Shown here in pieces: positions 42,351 to 50,883 of a stretch of DNA of 64,000 nt. The stretch's first letter is position 1, and each line of letters opens with the position of its first letter. Source of the stretch: Pseudorhizobium xiangyangii. Its GTDB lineage: Bacteria; Pseudomonadota; Alphaproteobacteria; Rhizobiales; Rhizobiaceae. Made by a program: the position numbers and the translations under genes. The notes beneath the pieces were generated by a model. The model made no database searches. It saw nothing but the letters and a program-made list of their open reading frames with translations, and was not told where the DNA came from. The stretch covers positions 124,001-188,000 of the forward strand of contig NZ_JAJAWH010000007.1 in assembly GCF_020531965.1 (NCBI RefSeq), given 5' to 3'.

Positions 42351-42688
42351 TGGAACTCGTTCTCGCAATTGCCATCGGTATCATGACCAGCTGCGGCGTA
42401 TGGCTGATCCTGCGCCCGCGCACCTATCAGGTGATCATAGGGCTTTCTCTCCTTTCCTATGCCGTGAACCTCTTCATCTTCGGAGTCGGCGGGTTGAAAT
42501 CGGATGAGCCGCCTCTTCTTGTCGACGGCGTGGCGATCGAGACACTCACCGATCCCGTTCCTCAGGCGCTTGTCCTGACGGCCATTGTGATCGGGTTCGC
42601 CACGACAGCCCTGTTCCTCGTCGTTCTCCTGGCTTCCCGGGGCCTCACCGGCAGCGACCACGTGGACGGAAGGAGCGATCGCCGATGA
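42350..42688 (+). CDS. phaC: Monovalent cation/H+ antiporter subunit C (PhaC/MrpC)
   Basis: A 112-residue protein with three helices homologous to NuoK (RPRTYQVIIGLSLLSYAVNLFIFGVGG). It shares one base with the phaA stop. Part of the membrane-embedded antiporter complex. Confidence 0.93.
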   Translation: MELVLAIAIGIMTSCGVWLILRPRTYQVIIGLSLLSYAVNLFIFGVGGLKSDEPPLLVDGVAIETLTDPVPQALVLTAIVIGFATTALFLVVLLASRGLTGSDHVDGRSDRR

Positions 42689-44313
42689 TCGAGCTTTCAC
42701 ACCACCTGATTGTCCTGCCCATCCTTATCCCGTTGATTACGGGAGCGGTGCTGCTTTTCATTGCTGACCGACAGCGCGTCCTGAAGGCGTTGGTCAGCCT
42801 TACCGGTACTGTCGCGCTGGCCGCTGTCGCTCTGCTGCTCATCGGCATTGTCGCCAGCGAAAACAGCTTCGACGGGGTCTATCTCCTGGGGAACTGGGCA
42901 TCACCCTTCGGCATCGTGCTGGTAATCGACAAGCTGTCCGCACTCATGGTTGCCTTGACGGCGATCATGGCCGTTCCGGTCCTCGCCTTCTCACTAGCAC
43001 GCTGGCATTCCGCCGGGGCACACTTCCACAGCCTCTACCAGTTTCTCCTGATGGGCTTGAACGGAGCGTTCCTCACCGGGGACCTGTTCAACCTTTTCGT
43101 CTTCTTCGAAGTGATGCTGGCGGCGTCCTATGGCCTTCTCCTGCACGGCTCAGGCCCGCTGCGTGTGAAGGCAGGGATGCACTATATCGCCGTCAACCTG
43201 GCTGCGGCGCTGCTGTTCCTGATCGGCGTCAGTCTCATCTATGGCACCGCGGGCACCCTCAACATGGCAGACCTCGCTGCCCGCATCCCGACGATCGAGC
43301 CCGATCGCCGGATGCTGATGGAGGCAGGGGCCGCCGTTCTCGGCGTCGCATTCCTGACCAAGGCCGGCATGTGGCCGCTCTGCTTCTGGCTGCCCAGCGC
43401 CTACAGCGTGGCGGCTGCCCCCGTTGCCGCCATTTTCACGTTGATGAGCAAGGTTGGCATCTACATCATCCTGCGTCTGACAACGCTCCTGTTTTCCGAA
43501 GGTCCGTCTGCCGGCTTCGGGTCCGACGTTCTGCTCTACGGCGGCATGGCAACGCTGGCGTTCGGAACGATCGGCGTCCTGGCATCGCAGGCGTTGGGTC
43601 GCATCGGAGCCTATTCGGTGCTCGTGTCCTCCGGCACATTGCTGGCCGTCATTGGCCTCGACGATTCCGCGGCTATATCCGGCGGACTTCTCTATCTTCT
43701 TAGCTCCAGCCTCACGCTCGGCGCGTTTTTCATGCTGGTCGAGCTGGTCGAGCGCGGCCAGGACGCGGGTGCATCGGTTCTTGCCGTCACCATGGAGGCT
43801 TATGGCGACGCGGACGACGAGATTCCGGAGGAAGGAGAAGGCGTCACCATGCCGGGGACCCTGGCCGTGCTCGGCATTTGTTTTGCCGCCTGCGCCATCC
43901 TCCTGTCCGGTCTGCCGCCACTGTCCGGGTTCGTGGCCAAGTTTGCGATGCTGTCGGCATTGATCGGCACCGGTTCTATCGGCGTCCCCCCCACAGCTCC
44001 GGCACTCGCCGTCGTCACGTTGGTCATCCTCGGCGGACTTGCCACGCTTATTGCCCTGACCCGCGCTGGTATTCGCACTTTCTGGAGCTCTATTGAGGGA
44101 ACCGTGCCACGGGTGCTGGTCATCGAGATCGTTCCCGTCATGTTGATCCTCGCACTGACGGCCGCACTGACAGTAAAGGCTGGCCCGGCACTGGCCTTCA
44201 TGGAAGCAACCATCCGAGGGGTGACTGGACCGCAAGCCTATATCGGAGCCGTGGAGAAGACCGTGCCGCTGCCCTCGTGGCGGGACCTGCAGCCGTCGGC
44301 AAAGGGGGATTGA
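42685..44313 (+). CDS. phaD: Monovalent cation/H+ antiporter subunit D (PhaD/MrpD)
   Basis: A 542-residue NuoN/NuoM-like proton-translocating subunit with about 14 helices. Segments FNLFVFFEVMLAASYGLLLHG, TKAGMWPLCFWLPSAYSVAA and PLSGFVAKFAMLSALIG are typical. It overlaps phaC by 4 bp and lies 3 bp upstream of phaE. Confidence 0.94.
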   Translation: MIELSHHLIVLPILIPLITGAVLLFIADRQRVLKALVSLTGTVALAAVALLLIGIVASENSFDGVYLLGNWASPFGIVLVIDKLSALMVALTAIMAVPVLAFSLARWHSAGAHFHSLYQFLLMGLNGAFLTGDLFNLFVFFEVMLAASYGLLLHGSGPLRVKAGMHYIAVNLAAALLFLIGVSLIYGTAGTLNMADLAARIPTIEPDRRMLMEAGAAVLGVAFLTKAGMWPLCFWLPSAYSVAAAPVAAIFTLMSKVGIYIILRLTTLLFSEGPSAGFGSDVLLYGGMATLAFGTIGVLASQALGRIGAYSVLVSSGTLLAVIGLDDSAAISGGLLYLLSSSLTLGAFFMLVELVERGQDAGASVLAVTMEAYGDADDEIPEEGEGVTMPGTLAVLGICFAACAILLSGLPPLSGFVAKFAMLSALIGTGSIGVPPTAPALAVVTLVILGGLATLIALTRAGIRTFWSSIEGTVPRVLVIEIVPVMLILALTAALTVKAGPALAFMEATIRGVTGPQAYIGAVEKTVPLPSWRDLQPSAKGD

Positions 44314-44316
44314 CGA

Positions 44317-44793
44317 ATGTTCCCTTATCCACTTCTCACTATTGCCCTGCTGGTGATGTGGCTGCTGCTCAACGACTTCACGCTCGGCCATCTTCTGCTT
44401 GGCAGCATCGTCGCCGTCTTCGCCTCCTGGGGCATGGCGGCGTTGCGTCCGGACAAGCCGAAGCTGCGCAAATGGTATCTGCTGCCAAAGCTTTTTGCCA
44501 TCGTCATGGTGGACGTCATCCGTTCAAACCTGGCGGTCAGCTGGGTTATTTTGCGCGGCCGCACGAGGGGGCACCACGCCTCGTTCATCAACCTGCCGCT
44601 CGATATCGATGATCCGACGGCACTTGCCGTTTTTGCCGTCATCATAACAAGCACGCCCGGTTCGGCCTGGCTGGAATATGACTCTCGCCGGCGCTCCGTA
44701 CTCATCCATGTCCTCGACCTTATCGACGAGGACGAGTGGCGGGACCAGCTCAAGAACCGCTACGAAAAATTGCTGCTGGAGATCTTCTCATGA
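44317..44793 (+). CDS. phaE: Monovalent cation/H+ antiporter subunit E (PhaE/MrpE)
   Basis: A 158-residue protein with two N-terminal helices followed by a soluble domain carrying LPLDIDDPTALAVFAVIITSTPGS, the MrpE signature. Coupled to phaF by ATGA overlap. Confidence 0.93.
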   Translation: MFPYPLLTIALLVMWLLLNDFTLGHLLLGSIVAVFASWGMAALRPDKPKLRKWYLLPKLFAIVMVDVIRSNLAVSWVILRGRTRGHHASFINLPLDIDDPTALAVFAVIITSTPGSAWLEYDSRRRSVLIHVLDLIDEDEWRDQLKNRYEKLLLEIFS

Positions 44794-45071
44794 GCGCGAT
44801 CATCATCTTCACCTCCGTCAGCATTGCCCAGGTGATACTCATGATCGCCATGGCCATATCCTCGGTGCGCATGTTTTACGGACCGCGGGCTCAGGACCGC
44901 ATCATCGGCCTTGACGCACTTTACGTGAACGCCATGCTGTTGCTGGTAACGTTCGGCATTGGCACCGGGCGGACCGTCTACTTCGAGGCGGCGCTGGTCA
45001 TCGGACTTCTTGGCTTCGTCTCGTCCGTCTCTCTCGCGAAATTCCTTATGCGAGGGGAGGTGATCGAATGA
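44790..45071 (+). CDS. phaF: Monovalent cation/H+ antiporter subunit F (PhaF/MrpF)
   Basis: A 93-residue three-helix protein (start 44790 at the ATGA overlap with phaE). MFYGPRAQDRIIGLDALYVNA is the MrpF signature. A longer upstream frame inside phaE is rejected. Overlaps phaG by 4 bp. Confidence 0.93.
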   Translation: MSAIIIFTSVSIAQVILMIAMAISSVRMFYGPRAQDRIIGLDALYVNAMLLLVTFGIGTGRTVYFEAALVIGLLGFVSSVSLAKFLMRGEVIE

Positions 45072-45466
45072 TCTACTCCGCAGCCGACGTACCGGTCTGG
45101 GCAGCCGCCGCGATTGCCTTCTTCTTGCTGTTCGGCGCGCTCCTCGCCTTGATCGGCGCCATCGGCTTCCTGCGCCTTCCGACGTTCTACGAGCGCATCC
45201 ATGCGCCGACACTTTCGACGAGCTGGGGCACTGGCGGCATCATGACGGCCTCGATCCTGTTCTTCAGCATCGCCGGAGGCCGCCTCGTTGCACATGAAAT
45301 CCTGATCGGTATCTTCATCACCGTCACCACCCCGGTAACCTTCATGCTCCTGGCACGTGCGGCTCTCCATCGCGACCGTGTCGAGAACCACCCCGACGTG
45401 CCCACCAGGGCCGAGCTCGTGGTGAGCACCATCCAGGACAGAGCATCGGATGAGAAAGGCGCATAA
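45068..45466 (+). CDS. phaG: Monovalent cation/H+ antiporter subunit G (PhaG/MrpG)
   Basis: A 132-residue protein with three helices and the MrpG pattern IGAIGFLRLPTFYERIHAPTL followed by STSWGTGG. It is the last gene of the six-gene pha operon; no clear terminator follows in the 145 bp before the next gene. Confidence 0.93.
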   Translation: MIYSAADVPVWAAAAIAFFLLFGALLALIGAIGFLRLPTFYERIHAPTLSTSWGTGGIMTASILFFSIAGGRLVAHEILIGIFITVTTPVTFMLLARAALHRDRVENHPDVPTRAELVVSTIQDRASDEKGA

Positions 45467-45611
45467 GCAGCATTTTGCCCTAAAAACCGGCAACCACCTA
45501 ATTCATGGCAAAATATTTGCCTCGCATGCAGTAAATTGCAGTTTTCTACCGCTCATCCGTTCCTAGTTTCTGGCAATTAGATGTCATCACCGACTTCTGA
45601 AAGGAACTATA

Positions 45612-46385
45612 ATGAACCTGTTCAAGACTTTTGCCGCGGCGGCTATCGTTCAGGTCATCGCGATGGCGCCTGCTTACGCGGGCGAGAACCTCGACCAGAT
45701 CAAATCGGCCGGGGTCATCAAGATCGGCACGGAGGGGACCTACGCTCCCTTCACCTTCCACGATGCAAGTAATGAGCTGGTCGGCTTCGATGTCGAAATC
45801 GGCAAGGCGGTTGCCGAAAAGCTCGGCGTAACTGCCGAGTTCGTCGAAGGCAAGTGGGATGGTCTTATCGCTGGACTTGATGCGAGCCGCTACGATGCCG
45901 TTATCAATCAGGTGGGCATCACGGAAGCACGCAAGCAGAAGTACGACTTCTCCGATCCCTACATCGCATCGAAGGCCGTGCTGATCGTTCGCGAGAACAA
46001 CGATGAGATCAAAGGCTTCGAAGACTTGAAGGGCAAGAGCTCGGCACAATCTCTGACCAGCAACTTCGGCAAGCTGGCGCAGGACGCCGGTGCAGAGCTC
46101 GTGGGAACGGATGGCTTCGACCAGTCCATCCAGCTGGTCTTGACCGGCCGTGCCGATGCCACGATCAACGACAGCCTCTCCTTCCTCGACTTCAAGAAGC
46201 AGAAGGCCGACGCGCCTGTGAAAATTGTGGCCGAGAAGCCTGACGCCGATTATTCGGGCATCATCGTCCGCAAGGGTGATCCAGAGCTTGTAGCGGCAAT
46301 CAACAAGGCGCTTGCCGATATCAAGGCTGACGGCACCTATCAGGCGATCTCCGAAAAATACTTCGGTCAGGACGTTTCCAAGTAA
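45612..46385 (+). CDS. Amino-acid (cystine-type) ABC transporter substrate-binding protein
   Basis: A 257-residue periplasmic family 3 binding protein. Signal peptide about 1-23 (FKTFAAAAIVQVIAMAPAYA). The mature part shows IGTEGTYAPFTFHD, GFDVEIGKAVAEKLG and WDGLIAGLDASRYDAVINQVGIT, similar to cystine binders such as FliY/TcyJ. It begins a three-gene transporter unit. A large hairpin and palindromic repeat separate it from the permease. Cystine specificity is inferred from overall pattern. Confidence 0.88.
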   Translation: MNLFKTFAAAAIVQVIAMAPAYAGENLDQIKSAGVIKIGTEGTYAPFTFHDASNELVGFDVEIGKAVAEKLGVTAEFVEGKWDGLIAGLDASRYDAVINQVGITEARKQKYDFSDPYIASKAVLIVRENNDEIKGFEDLKGKSSAQSLTSNFGKLAQDAGAELVGTDGFDQSIQLVLTGRADATINDSLSFLDFKKQKADAPVKIVAEKPDADYSGIIVRKGDPELVAAINKALADIKADGTYQAISEKYFGQDVSK

Positions 46386-46402
46386 ACTCGAGTTTGGCGC
46401 AA

Positions 46403-46429
46403 AGCCCCTCCCCAAAAGGGAGGGGCTTA
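46403..46429 (+). terminator. Strong hairpin after the binding-protein gene
   Basis: A perfect 11-bp stem, AAGCCCCTCCC ... GGGAGGGGCTT, with a 5-nt loop, 18 bp after the stop. Only TT-AACC follows, so termination is probably partial. This would lower permease expression or stabilise the binding-protein message. Confidence 0.6.
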
Positions 46430-46471
46430 ACCTGTACCACGCTCGCTGTTATTGATTTTAGCGGTCGTCTT

Positions 46472-46526
46472 TGGCCTCCTCCCATTGTGGGGGAGATGGC
46501 AGGCAGGCCGGAGGGGGACTTTGCCC
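46472..46526. repeat. RIME-like palindromic intergenic repeat
   Basis: Contains an imperfect hairpin (CTCCTCCCA-TTG-TGGGGGAG, one bulged T, 46476-46495), then AGGCAGGCCGGAGGGGG, then AGGGG-N7-CCCCT (46510-46526). This mosaic of GC-rich palindromes with a GCAGGC core resembles rhizobial intergenic mosaic elements (RIME). Only one copy lies in the window, so the family assignment needs genome-wide comparison. Confidence 0.45.
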
Positions 46527-46557
46527 CTGCCCTACACCTCACAGGCGAGAAACCAAC

Positions 46558-47238
46558 GTGCCTCACTGGCTTCAATTGATGATGGATTCGCTGCCCACGC
46601 TTTTGTGGGCAGGGGTAAAGTTCACCATACCGCTGACGCTACTCTCCTTCACACTAGGCCTGATTCTGGGTTTGGTGACGGCAGTGACGCGGCTGTTCGG
46701 ACCTACCCCACTCGTTCTGATCGCCCGATTCTACGTCTGGGTCATTCGCGGCACGCCGTTGCTCGTGCAACTCTTCGTCATCTTCTATGGCCTGCCGAGC
46801 ATCGGCATCCTGCTCGATGCCTTCCCGGCCGCTCTGATCGGTTTCACGCTCAATGTCGGCGCCTATTCGTCCGAAATCATTCGCGCCGTCACTGCCTCGG
46901 TTCCAAAGGGACAGTGGGAGGCCGCCTATTCGATTGGGATGAACTGGCGCCAGGCAATGACCCGGACAATCCTTCCCCAGGCCGCACGCGTGGCGGTCCC
47001 GCCGTTGTCGAACACCTTCATCTCGCTGGTCAAGGACACCTCGCTGGCGGCAGCAATCACCGTTCCGGAACTCTTTCAATCTGCCCAGCGGGTCGTTGCC
47101 ACGACCTATGAACCGCTCATCCTGTATATCGAGGCGGCGCTGATCTACCTCGCCATGAGTTCGGTTCTGTCATCTCTGCAAGCCCGCCTCGAGGTACGCT
47201 TTGCCCGCTATGGCGGCATGCTGGAGGCGAACCGATGA
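46558..47238 (+). CDS. Amino-acid ABC transporter permease
   Basis: A 226-residue HisM-type permease. GTG 46558 is chosen as it follows the repeat; an ATG at 46579 is an alternative, and the longer frame reads into the repeat. Motifs: FYVWVIRGTPLLVQLFVIFYG and the EAA loop IRAVTASVPKGQWEAAYSIG. Overlaps the ATPase gene by 4 bp. Confidence 0.9.
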   Translation: MPHWLQLMMDSLPTLLWAGVKFTIPLTLLSFTLGLILGLVTAVTRLFGPTPLVLIARFYVWVIRGTPLLVQLFVIFYGLPSIGILLDAFPAALIGFTLNVGAYSSEIIRAVTASVPKGQWEAAYSIGMNWRQAMTRTILPQAARVAVPPLSNTFISLVKDTSLAAAITVPELFQSAQRVVATTYEPLILYIEAALIYLAMSSVLSSLQARLEVRFARYGGMLEANR

Positions 47239-47990
47239 TCGAGCTCACCAATATCGAGAAACGCTTCGGCGACGCGGTCATTCTCAAGAATATCTCCCTT
47301 CGTTTCCCTGAGGGCAGCGTCACTGCATTGGTCGGCCCCTCCGGCGGGGGCAAGAGTACGCTGCTGCGCTGCATCAACCTTTTGGAACTGCCAAGCGCCG
47401 GTGCCGTGCGCATCGGCGACGATCGCATCGAATTCGTCCCGGAGCGCAAGGTCCCGTGGCAGGCGATCCAGAAGATCCGCCGCCAGACAGGTATGGTGTT
47501 CCAGAACTTCCAGCTGTTCCCGCACCGGACCGCACTTGAAAACGTCATGGAAGGGCTTGTCACCGTTCTGAAATGGCCCCGCGAAAAGGCGCAAGCGCGC
47601 GCTATGGAACTGCTGACCAAGGTGGGAATGGCGCACAAGACGGACGCCTGGCCTGCAACACTGTCCGGAGGCCAGCAGCAGCGCGTGGCTATTGCACGGG
47701 CACTTGCCCCTTCGCCTCAGGTACTGCTCTGCGACGAACCAACTTCAGCTCTCGACCCTGAACTCTCGGCTGAAGTCGTAGAGGTTCTCGGAAAGCTGGC
47801 TCGGGAGGGCACCACGATGGTGATGGCGACGCACGACCTTCGGCTTGCCTCCCGCATCGCCAACCACGTCGTCTTCCTCGAGGCGGGCGAGGTGGTGGAA
47901 TCCGGCAGCGCCGAAGCCATATTCAATGCGCCCAAGCACGAGCGCACGCGCCGCTTCGTATCGTCAATCAACGCCGCCCAGACATTGTGA
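47235..47990 (+). CDS. Amino-acid ABC transporter ATP-binding protein
   Basis: A 251-residue ABC ATPase. Walker A GPSGGGKSTLLR, Q-loop GMVFQNFQLFPH, signature LSGGQQQRVAIARAL, Walker B VLLCDEPTSALD and H-loop MATHD are all present. It is the third and last gene of the cystine-type transporter. Confidence 0.92.
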   Translation: MIELTNIEKRFGDAVILKNISLRFPEGSVTALVGPSGGGKSTLLRCINLLELPSAGAVRIGDDRIEFVPERKVPWQAIQKIRRQTGMVFQNFQLFPHRTALENVMEGLVTVLKWPREKAQARAMELLTKVGMAHKTDAWPATLSGGQQQRVAIARALAPSPQVLLCDEPTSALDPELSAEVVEVLGKLAREGTTMVMATHDLRLASRIANHVVFLEAGEVVESGSAEAIFNAPKHERTRRFVSSINAAQTL

Positions 47991-48089
47991 CCGCGAGGGA
48001 TCTTCAGCGGCAGAAGGCATACTCCCGTGGCCGCGTTAACCATGTTTTCGATTTGGCCTAAGCGTGACGACTTCCTCCAGCGAATTATG

Positions 48090-48104
48090 TTAACCTTTCG
48101 TTAA
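48090..48104 (+). promoter_or_regulatory. CtrA-type binding site
   Basis: TTAA-N7-TTAA (TTAACCTTTCGTTAA), an exact match to the CtrA consensus, 21 bp before the start of the small secreted-protein gene. A further TTAACC half-site lies near 48036. Inference only. Confidence 0.5.
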
Positions 48105-48125
48105 CGTTTTGAGCCGGAGCCGCAC

Positions 48126-48488
48126 ATGAGTGGAAAACACGTCGTTTGGAAAGCTGTCGCCGCAACGCTGATGATGGCTGCGGCCGCACCTGCATCAGCG
48201 GGCGACGGCTGGAGCAGTTCCACTCGCGGCTTCGGGCATCAGCACCATCACAGGTTCGGCCCGACGGTCGGTTATACGACGCCCGTCACGCGCGTAGCCG
48301 GTGTCGGCACTTTCAGCCGTTCCGTCTGGGTGCTGAACCGCGACCACATGGAAACTTCGACGAGCCCACCGGTTGCACCTATGGCAAAGATCATCGATGT
48401 GGACAGCGCAATGCGATCCGACAGCACGTCACCATCGAGTGCTTGCTCTTACGAGGCCGGCGTCTGCGTGATCCGGTCGGCATACTAG
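48126..48488 (+). CDS. Hypothetical secreted small protein
   Basis: A 120-residue protein of unknown function. A signal peptide is clear (about 1-25, AVAATLMMAAAAPASAGD). The mature part starts with a Ser/His/Gly-rich stretch including HQHHHRFG and ends with two Cys (SACSYEAGVC) that could form a disulfide. A CtrA-type site lies 21 bp upstream, suggesting cell-cycle-linked expression. It converges with the methyltransferase gene, whose coding region it overlaps by 4 bp. Confidence 0.7.
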   Translation: MSGKHVVWKAVAATLMMAAAAPASAGDGWSSSTRGFGHQHHHRFGPTVGYTTPVTRVAGVGTFSRSVWVLNRDHMETSTSPPVAPMAKIIDVDSAMRSDSTSPSSACSYEAGVCVIRSAY

Positions 48489-49129
48489 GTGAAACGCCAC
48501 ACCGTCGTTTTCTTGATCTCGCTGTCTTCCAGGGCGCGGGTAACCGGTACCTCGTAGACCCCAAGCGGCTGAAGGAAGTCCTTGGGTAGATAGCTTCGCC
48601 CTGGATCTCCCACCAGGACGACCTTGCCCGTGTCCGCTAATGTGCTGAACCAGGGGATAAGCGCCTCTGCGAAACCGCGATCGTAGAAGACATCGCCCGC
48701 CAGCACCACGTCCGCATCCAGGCAGGTGCCCACGAGGTCTGCCGCAGTGAACTCCAGTGCCACGCCGTTGGCGTCGGCGTTCAGCGACACGGCGTGGGCT
48801 GTCCAGGGATCGATGTCGGCGGCCAGCACTGTCCTGGCACCGGCCAGTTTCGCAGCGATGGCGACCAGACCCGAACCTGCCGCGAAATCAAGAACCCGCT
48901 TTCCGGCAACCGTTTCCGGATGGTCCAGGATGTAGCGCGCCAATCCCTGCCCTCCAGCCCAGGCGAATGCCCAGAACGGCGGCGGAAGACCGATCTTTTC
49001 AAGCTCATCCTCGGTCTTCTGCCACAACTCATGCGCCTCATCGGCGAGATAAAGCCGAATCTCGGGAACATGAGGTTGCGACAGAAGCGCTGTGTTGGCG
49101 AGGATGAACGCGCGAGGATCGGTCTTCAC
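48485..49129 (-). CDS. Class I SAM-dependent methyltransferase (ETF-beta lysine methyltransferase-like)
   Basis: A 214-residue seven-beta-strand methyltransferase. Motif I is VLDFAAGSGLVAIAA and the acidic post-I residue lies in LAADIDPW. The post-II motif reads AGDVFYD, the D-x-F-Y signature of the METTL20/ETFB lysine methyltransferase group, described in Agrobacterium. The likely substrate is the electron-transfer flavoprotein beta subunit. It is the last gene of a tsaD-gpsA-YciI-EVE-methyltransferase series. Confidence 0.8.
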   Translation of the reverse strand: MKTDPRAFILANTALLSQPHVPEIRLYLADEAHELWQKTEDELEKIGLPPPFWAFAWAGGQGLARYILDHPETVAGKRVLDFAAGSGLVAIAAKLAGARTVLAADIDPWTAHAVSLNADANGVALEFTAADLVGTCLDADVVLAGDVFYDRGFAEALIPWFSTLADTGKVVLVGDPGRSYLPKDFLQPLGVYEVPVTRALEDSEIKKTTVWRFT

Positions 49130-49136
49130 GCAAGCC

Positions 49137-49577
49137 TCATTCGGGCGAGCGCGGCGGGTTATCCAGTCCGCCGATCCGGCAAATCTCCAGATACTCCTCG
49201 TCGGTGACCGGCTGCACGGAAAGCCGCATCGACGTCACGAGCGACATCGCCTCGAACTTCGGATTGGCCTTGATTTCCTTCAACGTCACCGGCTTCGGCA
49301 TATCGCAAACGGCGCGGATGTCGACACAGTCCCAGCGGGCATCGCCATCGGCGGTCGAGTCCGGGTGGCTGAGGGCACAGACCTCTACGATGCCGACAAT
49401 CTCTAGGCCTTCGTTCGAGTGATAGAAAAAGCCTTTGTCGCCGATCTTCATGGTCCGCATGTTGTTGCGGGCCTGGTAGTTACGAACCCCGGTCCACTCT
49501 TCGCCGGCCTCTCCCTTCGCCTTCTGCATTTCCCAGGACCACTTGAATGGCTCGGACTTGTACAGCCAGTACGCCAT
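49137..49577 (-). CDS. EVE domain-containing protein
   Basis: A 146-residue single EVE (PUA/YTH-like) domain. WLYKSEPFKWSWE, EWTGVRNYQARNNMR and IGDKGFFYHSNEG are characteristic of the THYN1-like family, which binds modified bases. It lies 6 bp after the YciI-like gene. Role in the cell unknown. Confidence 0.92.
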   Translation of the reverse strand: MAYWLYKSEPFKWSWEMQKAKGEAGEEWTGVRNYQARNNMRTMKIGDKGFFYHSNEGLEIVGIVEVCALSHPDSTADGDARWDCVDIRAVCDMPKPVTLKEIKANPKFEAMSLVTSMRLSVQPVTDEEYLEICRIGGLDNPPRSPE

Positions 49578-49583
49578 TTTCGC

Positions 49584-49877
49584 TTATGCCTCCGGCTTGT
49601 TGAAGACCCAGTTGTAGGGTTTGACCTCGACCTTCTCGAATAGACCAGCCAGATAATAGGGGTCGGCTTCCGCGAGCGCACGGGCTGCAGCCATATCTCC
49701 AGCCTCGACGATCACCAGGCTGCCGTTCGGCTTGCCCTCATCATCCAGGAACGGACCAGCCATCTTCAATGTGCCTTCGGCGTTCAGCTTGTTGAGATGG
49801 TCGAGATGCGCCGGTCGCGTATCCATTCGGGCATTGAGATGGCCGGGCTTGTCGGTGCACAGGAAGGCAAAAAGCAT
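49584..49877 (-). CDS. YciI-like (YCII domain) protein
   Basis: A 97-residue ferredoxin-like fold protein. MLFAFLCTDKPGHLNARM, RPAHLDHLNKLN and ALAEADPYYLAGLFEKVEV are YCII hallmarks, with the conserved His and Asp. Probably a small enzyme or ligand-binding subunit; substrate unknown. Confidence 0.92.
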   Translation of the reverse strand: MLFAFLCTDKPGHLNARMDTRPAHLDHLNKLNAEGTLKMAGPFLDDEGKPNGSLVIVEAGDMAAARALAEADPYYLAGLFEKVEVKPYNWVFNKPEA

Positions 49878-49896
49878 CGAATGTCTCTCCGTTCAA

Positions 49897-50883
49897 TTAT
49901 TCAGTGGTAATGGGGCGGGTCATAAGCCGCTCGACAGCGGCGGGGATTTCAAGCTTGCCAGCAATGATGTCGGCAACGGCATTGGTCAGGGGTAGCTCGA
50001 CGCCATGTTTCCTCCCAAGCTCTGCAGCAAGCGCGGCGGCAAAGGCGCCTTCGACAAGCTCGTTTCCGCCGCCGTCGAACCCATGCTTGCCGAGGGCAAT
50101 ACCGTAGCGAAGATTACGGGACTGATGGCTCGTCCCCGTCAACACAAGGTCTCCCAGACCGGAAAGACCTCGCATCGTCTCAGCCCGTCCGCCCATCTGT
50201 TCGGCGAGACGCGACATCTCGGCGAGGCCGCGCGATATGAGCGCCGCGCGGGCCGATTCTCCAAGACCGGCGCCTTCGACGATGCCGCAGGCGATCGCCA
50301 GCACGTTCTTGAGCGCTCCGCCCAGTTGAACCCCAACAGGATCCGTCGAGGCATACAGTCGGAATGTCGGTGTCGACAGAGCATGTGCCAGCCGGTCCGC
50401 CACGGCACCGTCTCGCGCAGCGATGGTCATGGCGGTGGGCAAACCTCGTGCGATATCCGCTGCGAAGCCCGGACCGCTCAAGGCTGCCGCGGGCCGCGCC
50501 TCCAGTTCGCGTTCCAGCACTTCGGTCAGCAGGGCGCCGGAGGTTCGATCGATACCCTTCGCACAGGTGACAACGATAGCATCCTGCATGAGATAGGGAC
50601 CGTAATGCCGCGCAGCATCCAGTTGCGCCTGCGATGGCATCGCGAACAGCACGATACTGGCTTCCGAGATTGCATCGGGCTCGGCGGAGAATTGCAGCGC
50701 ATCCGGCAGCACCACGCCCGGCAGCGCTGCGTCGTGCGTCCCCATGTCTCTTAGGTCGCTCATGACAGACGGGTTGCGGCCAATTAGGGTGACAGGCGAC
50801 CTTGATTGCAGAGCCATGACGGAGGCGAGCGCGGTGCCGAAGGCTCCTGCACCGATCACGACGATGGTCTCACCGACACTCAT
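49897..50883 (-). CDS. gpsA: Glycerol-3-phosphate dehydrogenase [NAD(P)+]
   Basis: A 328-residue enzyme making sn-glycerol-3-phosphate for phospholipids. NAD motif [15 protein letters not shown], then [31 protein letters not shown] and the catalytic Lys region [17 protein letters not shown]. It overlaps tsaD by 4 bp. Confidence 0.95.
   Translation of the reverse strand: MSVGETIVVIGAGAFGTALASVMALQSRSPVTLIGRNPSVMSDLRDMGTHDAALPGVVLPDALQFSAEPDAISEASIVLFAMPSQAQLDAARHYGPYLMQDAIVVTCAKGIDRTSGALLTEVLERELEARPAAALSGPGFAADIARGLPTAMTIAARDGAVADRLAHALSTPTFRLYASTDPVGVQLGGALKNVLAIACGIVEGAGLGESARAALISRGLAEMSRLAEQMGGRAETMRGLSGLGDLVLTGTSHQSRNLRYGIALGKHGFDGGGNELVEGAFAAALAAELGRKHGVELPLTNAVADIIAGKLEIPAAVERLMTRPITTE

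Noticed and set aside
43150-44391. A 413-codon minus-strand frame antisense to phaD
   Set aside because: Low-complexity Gln/His/Arg composition and complete overlap with the well-supported phaD gene.
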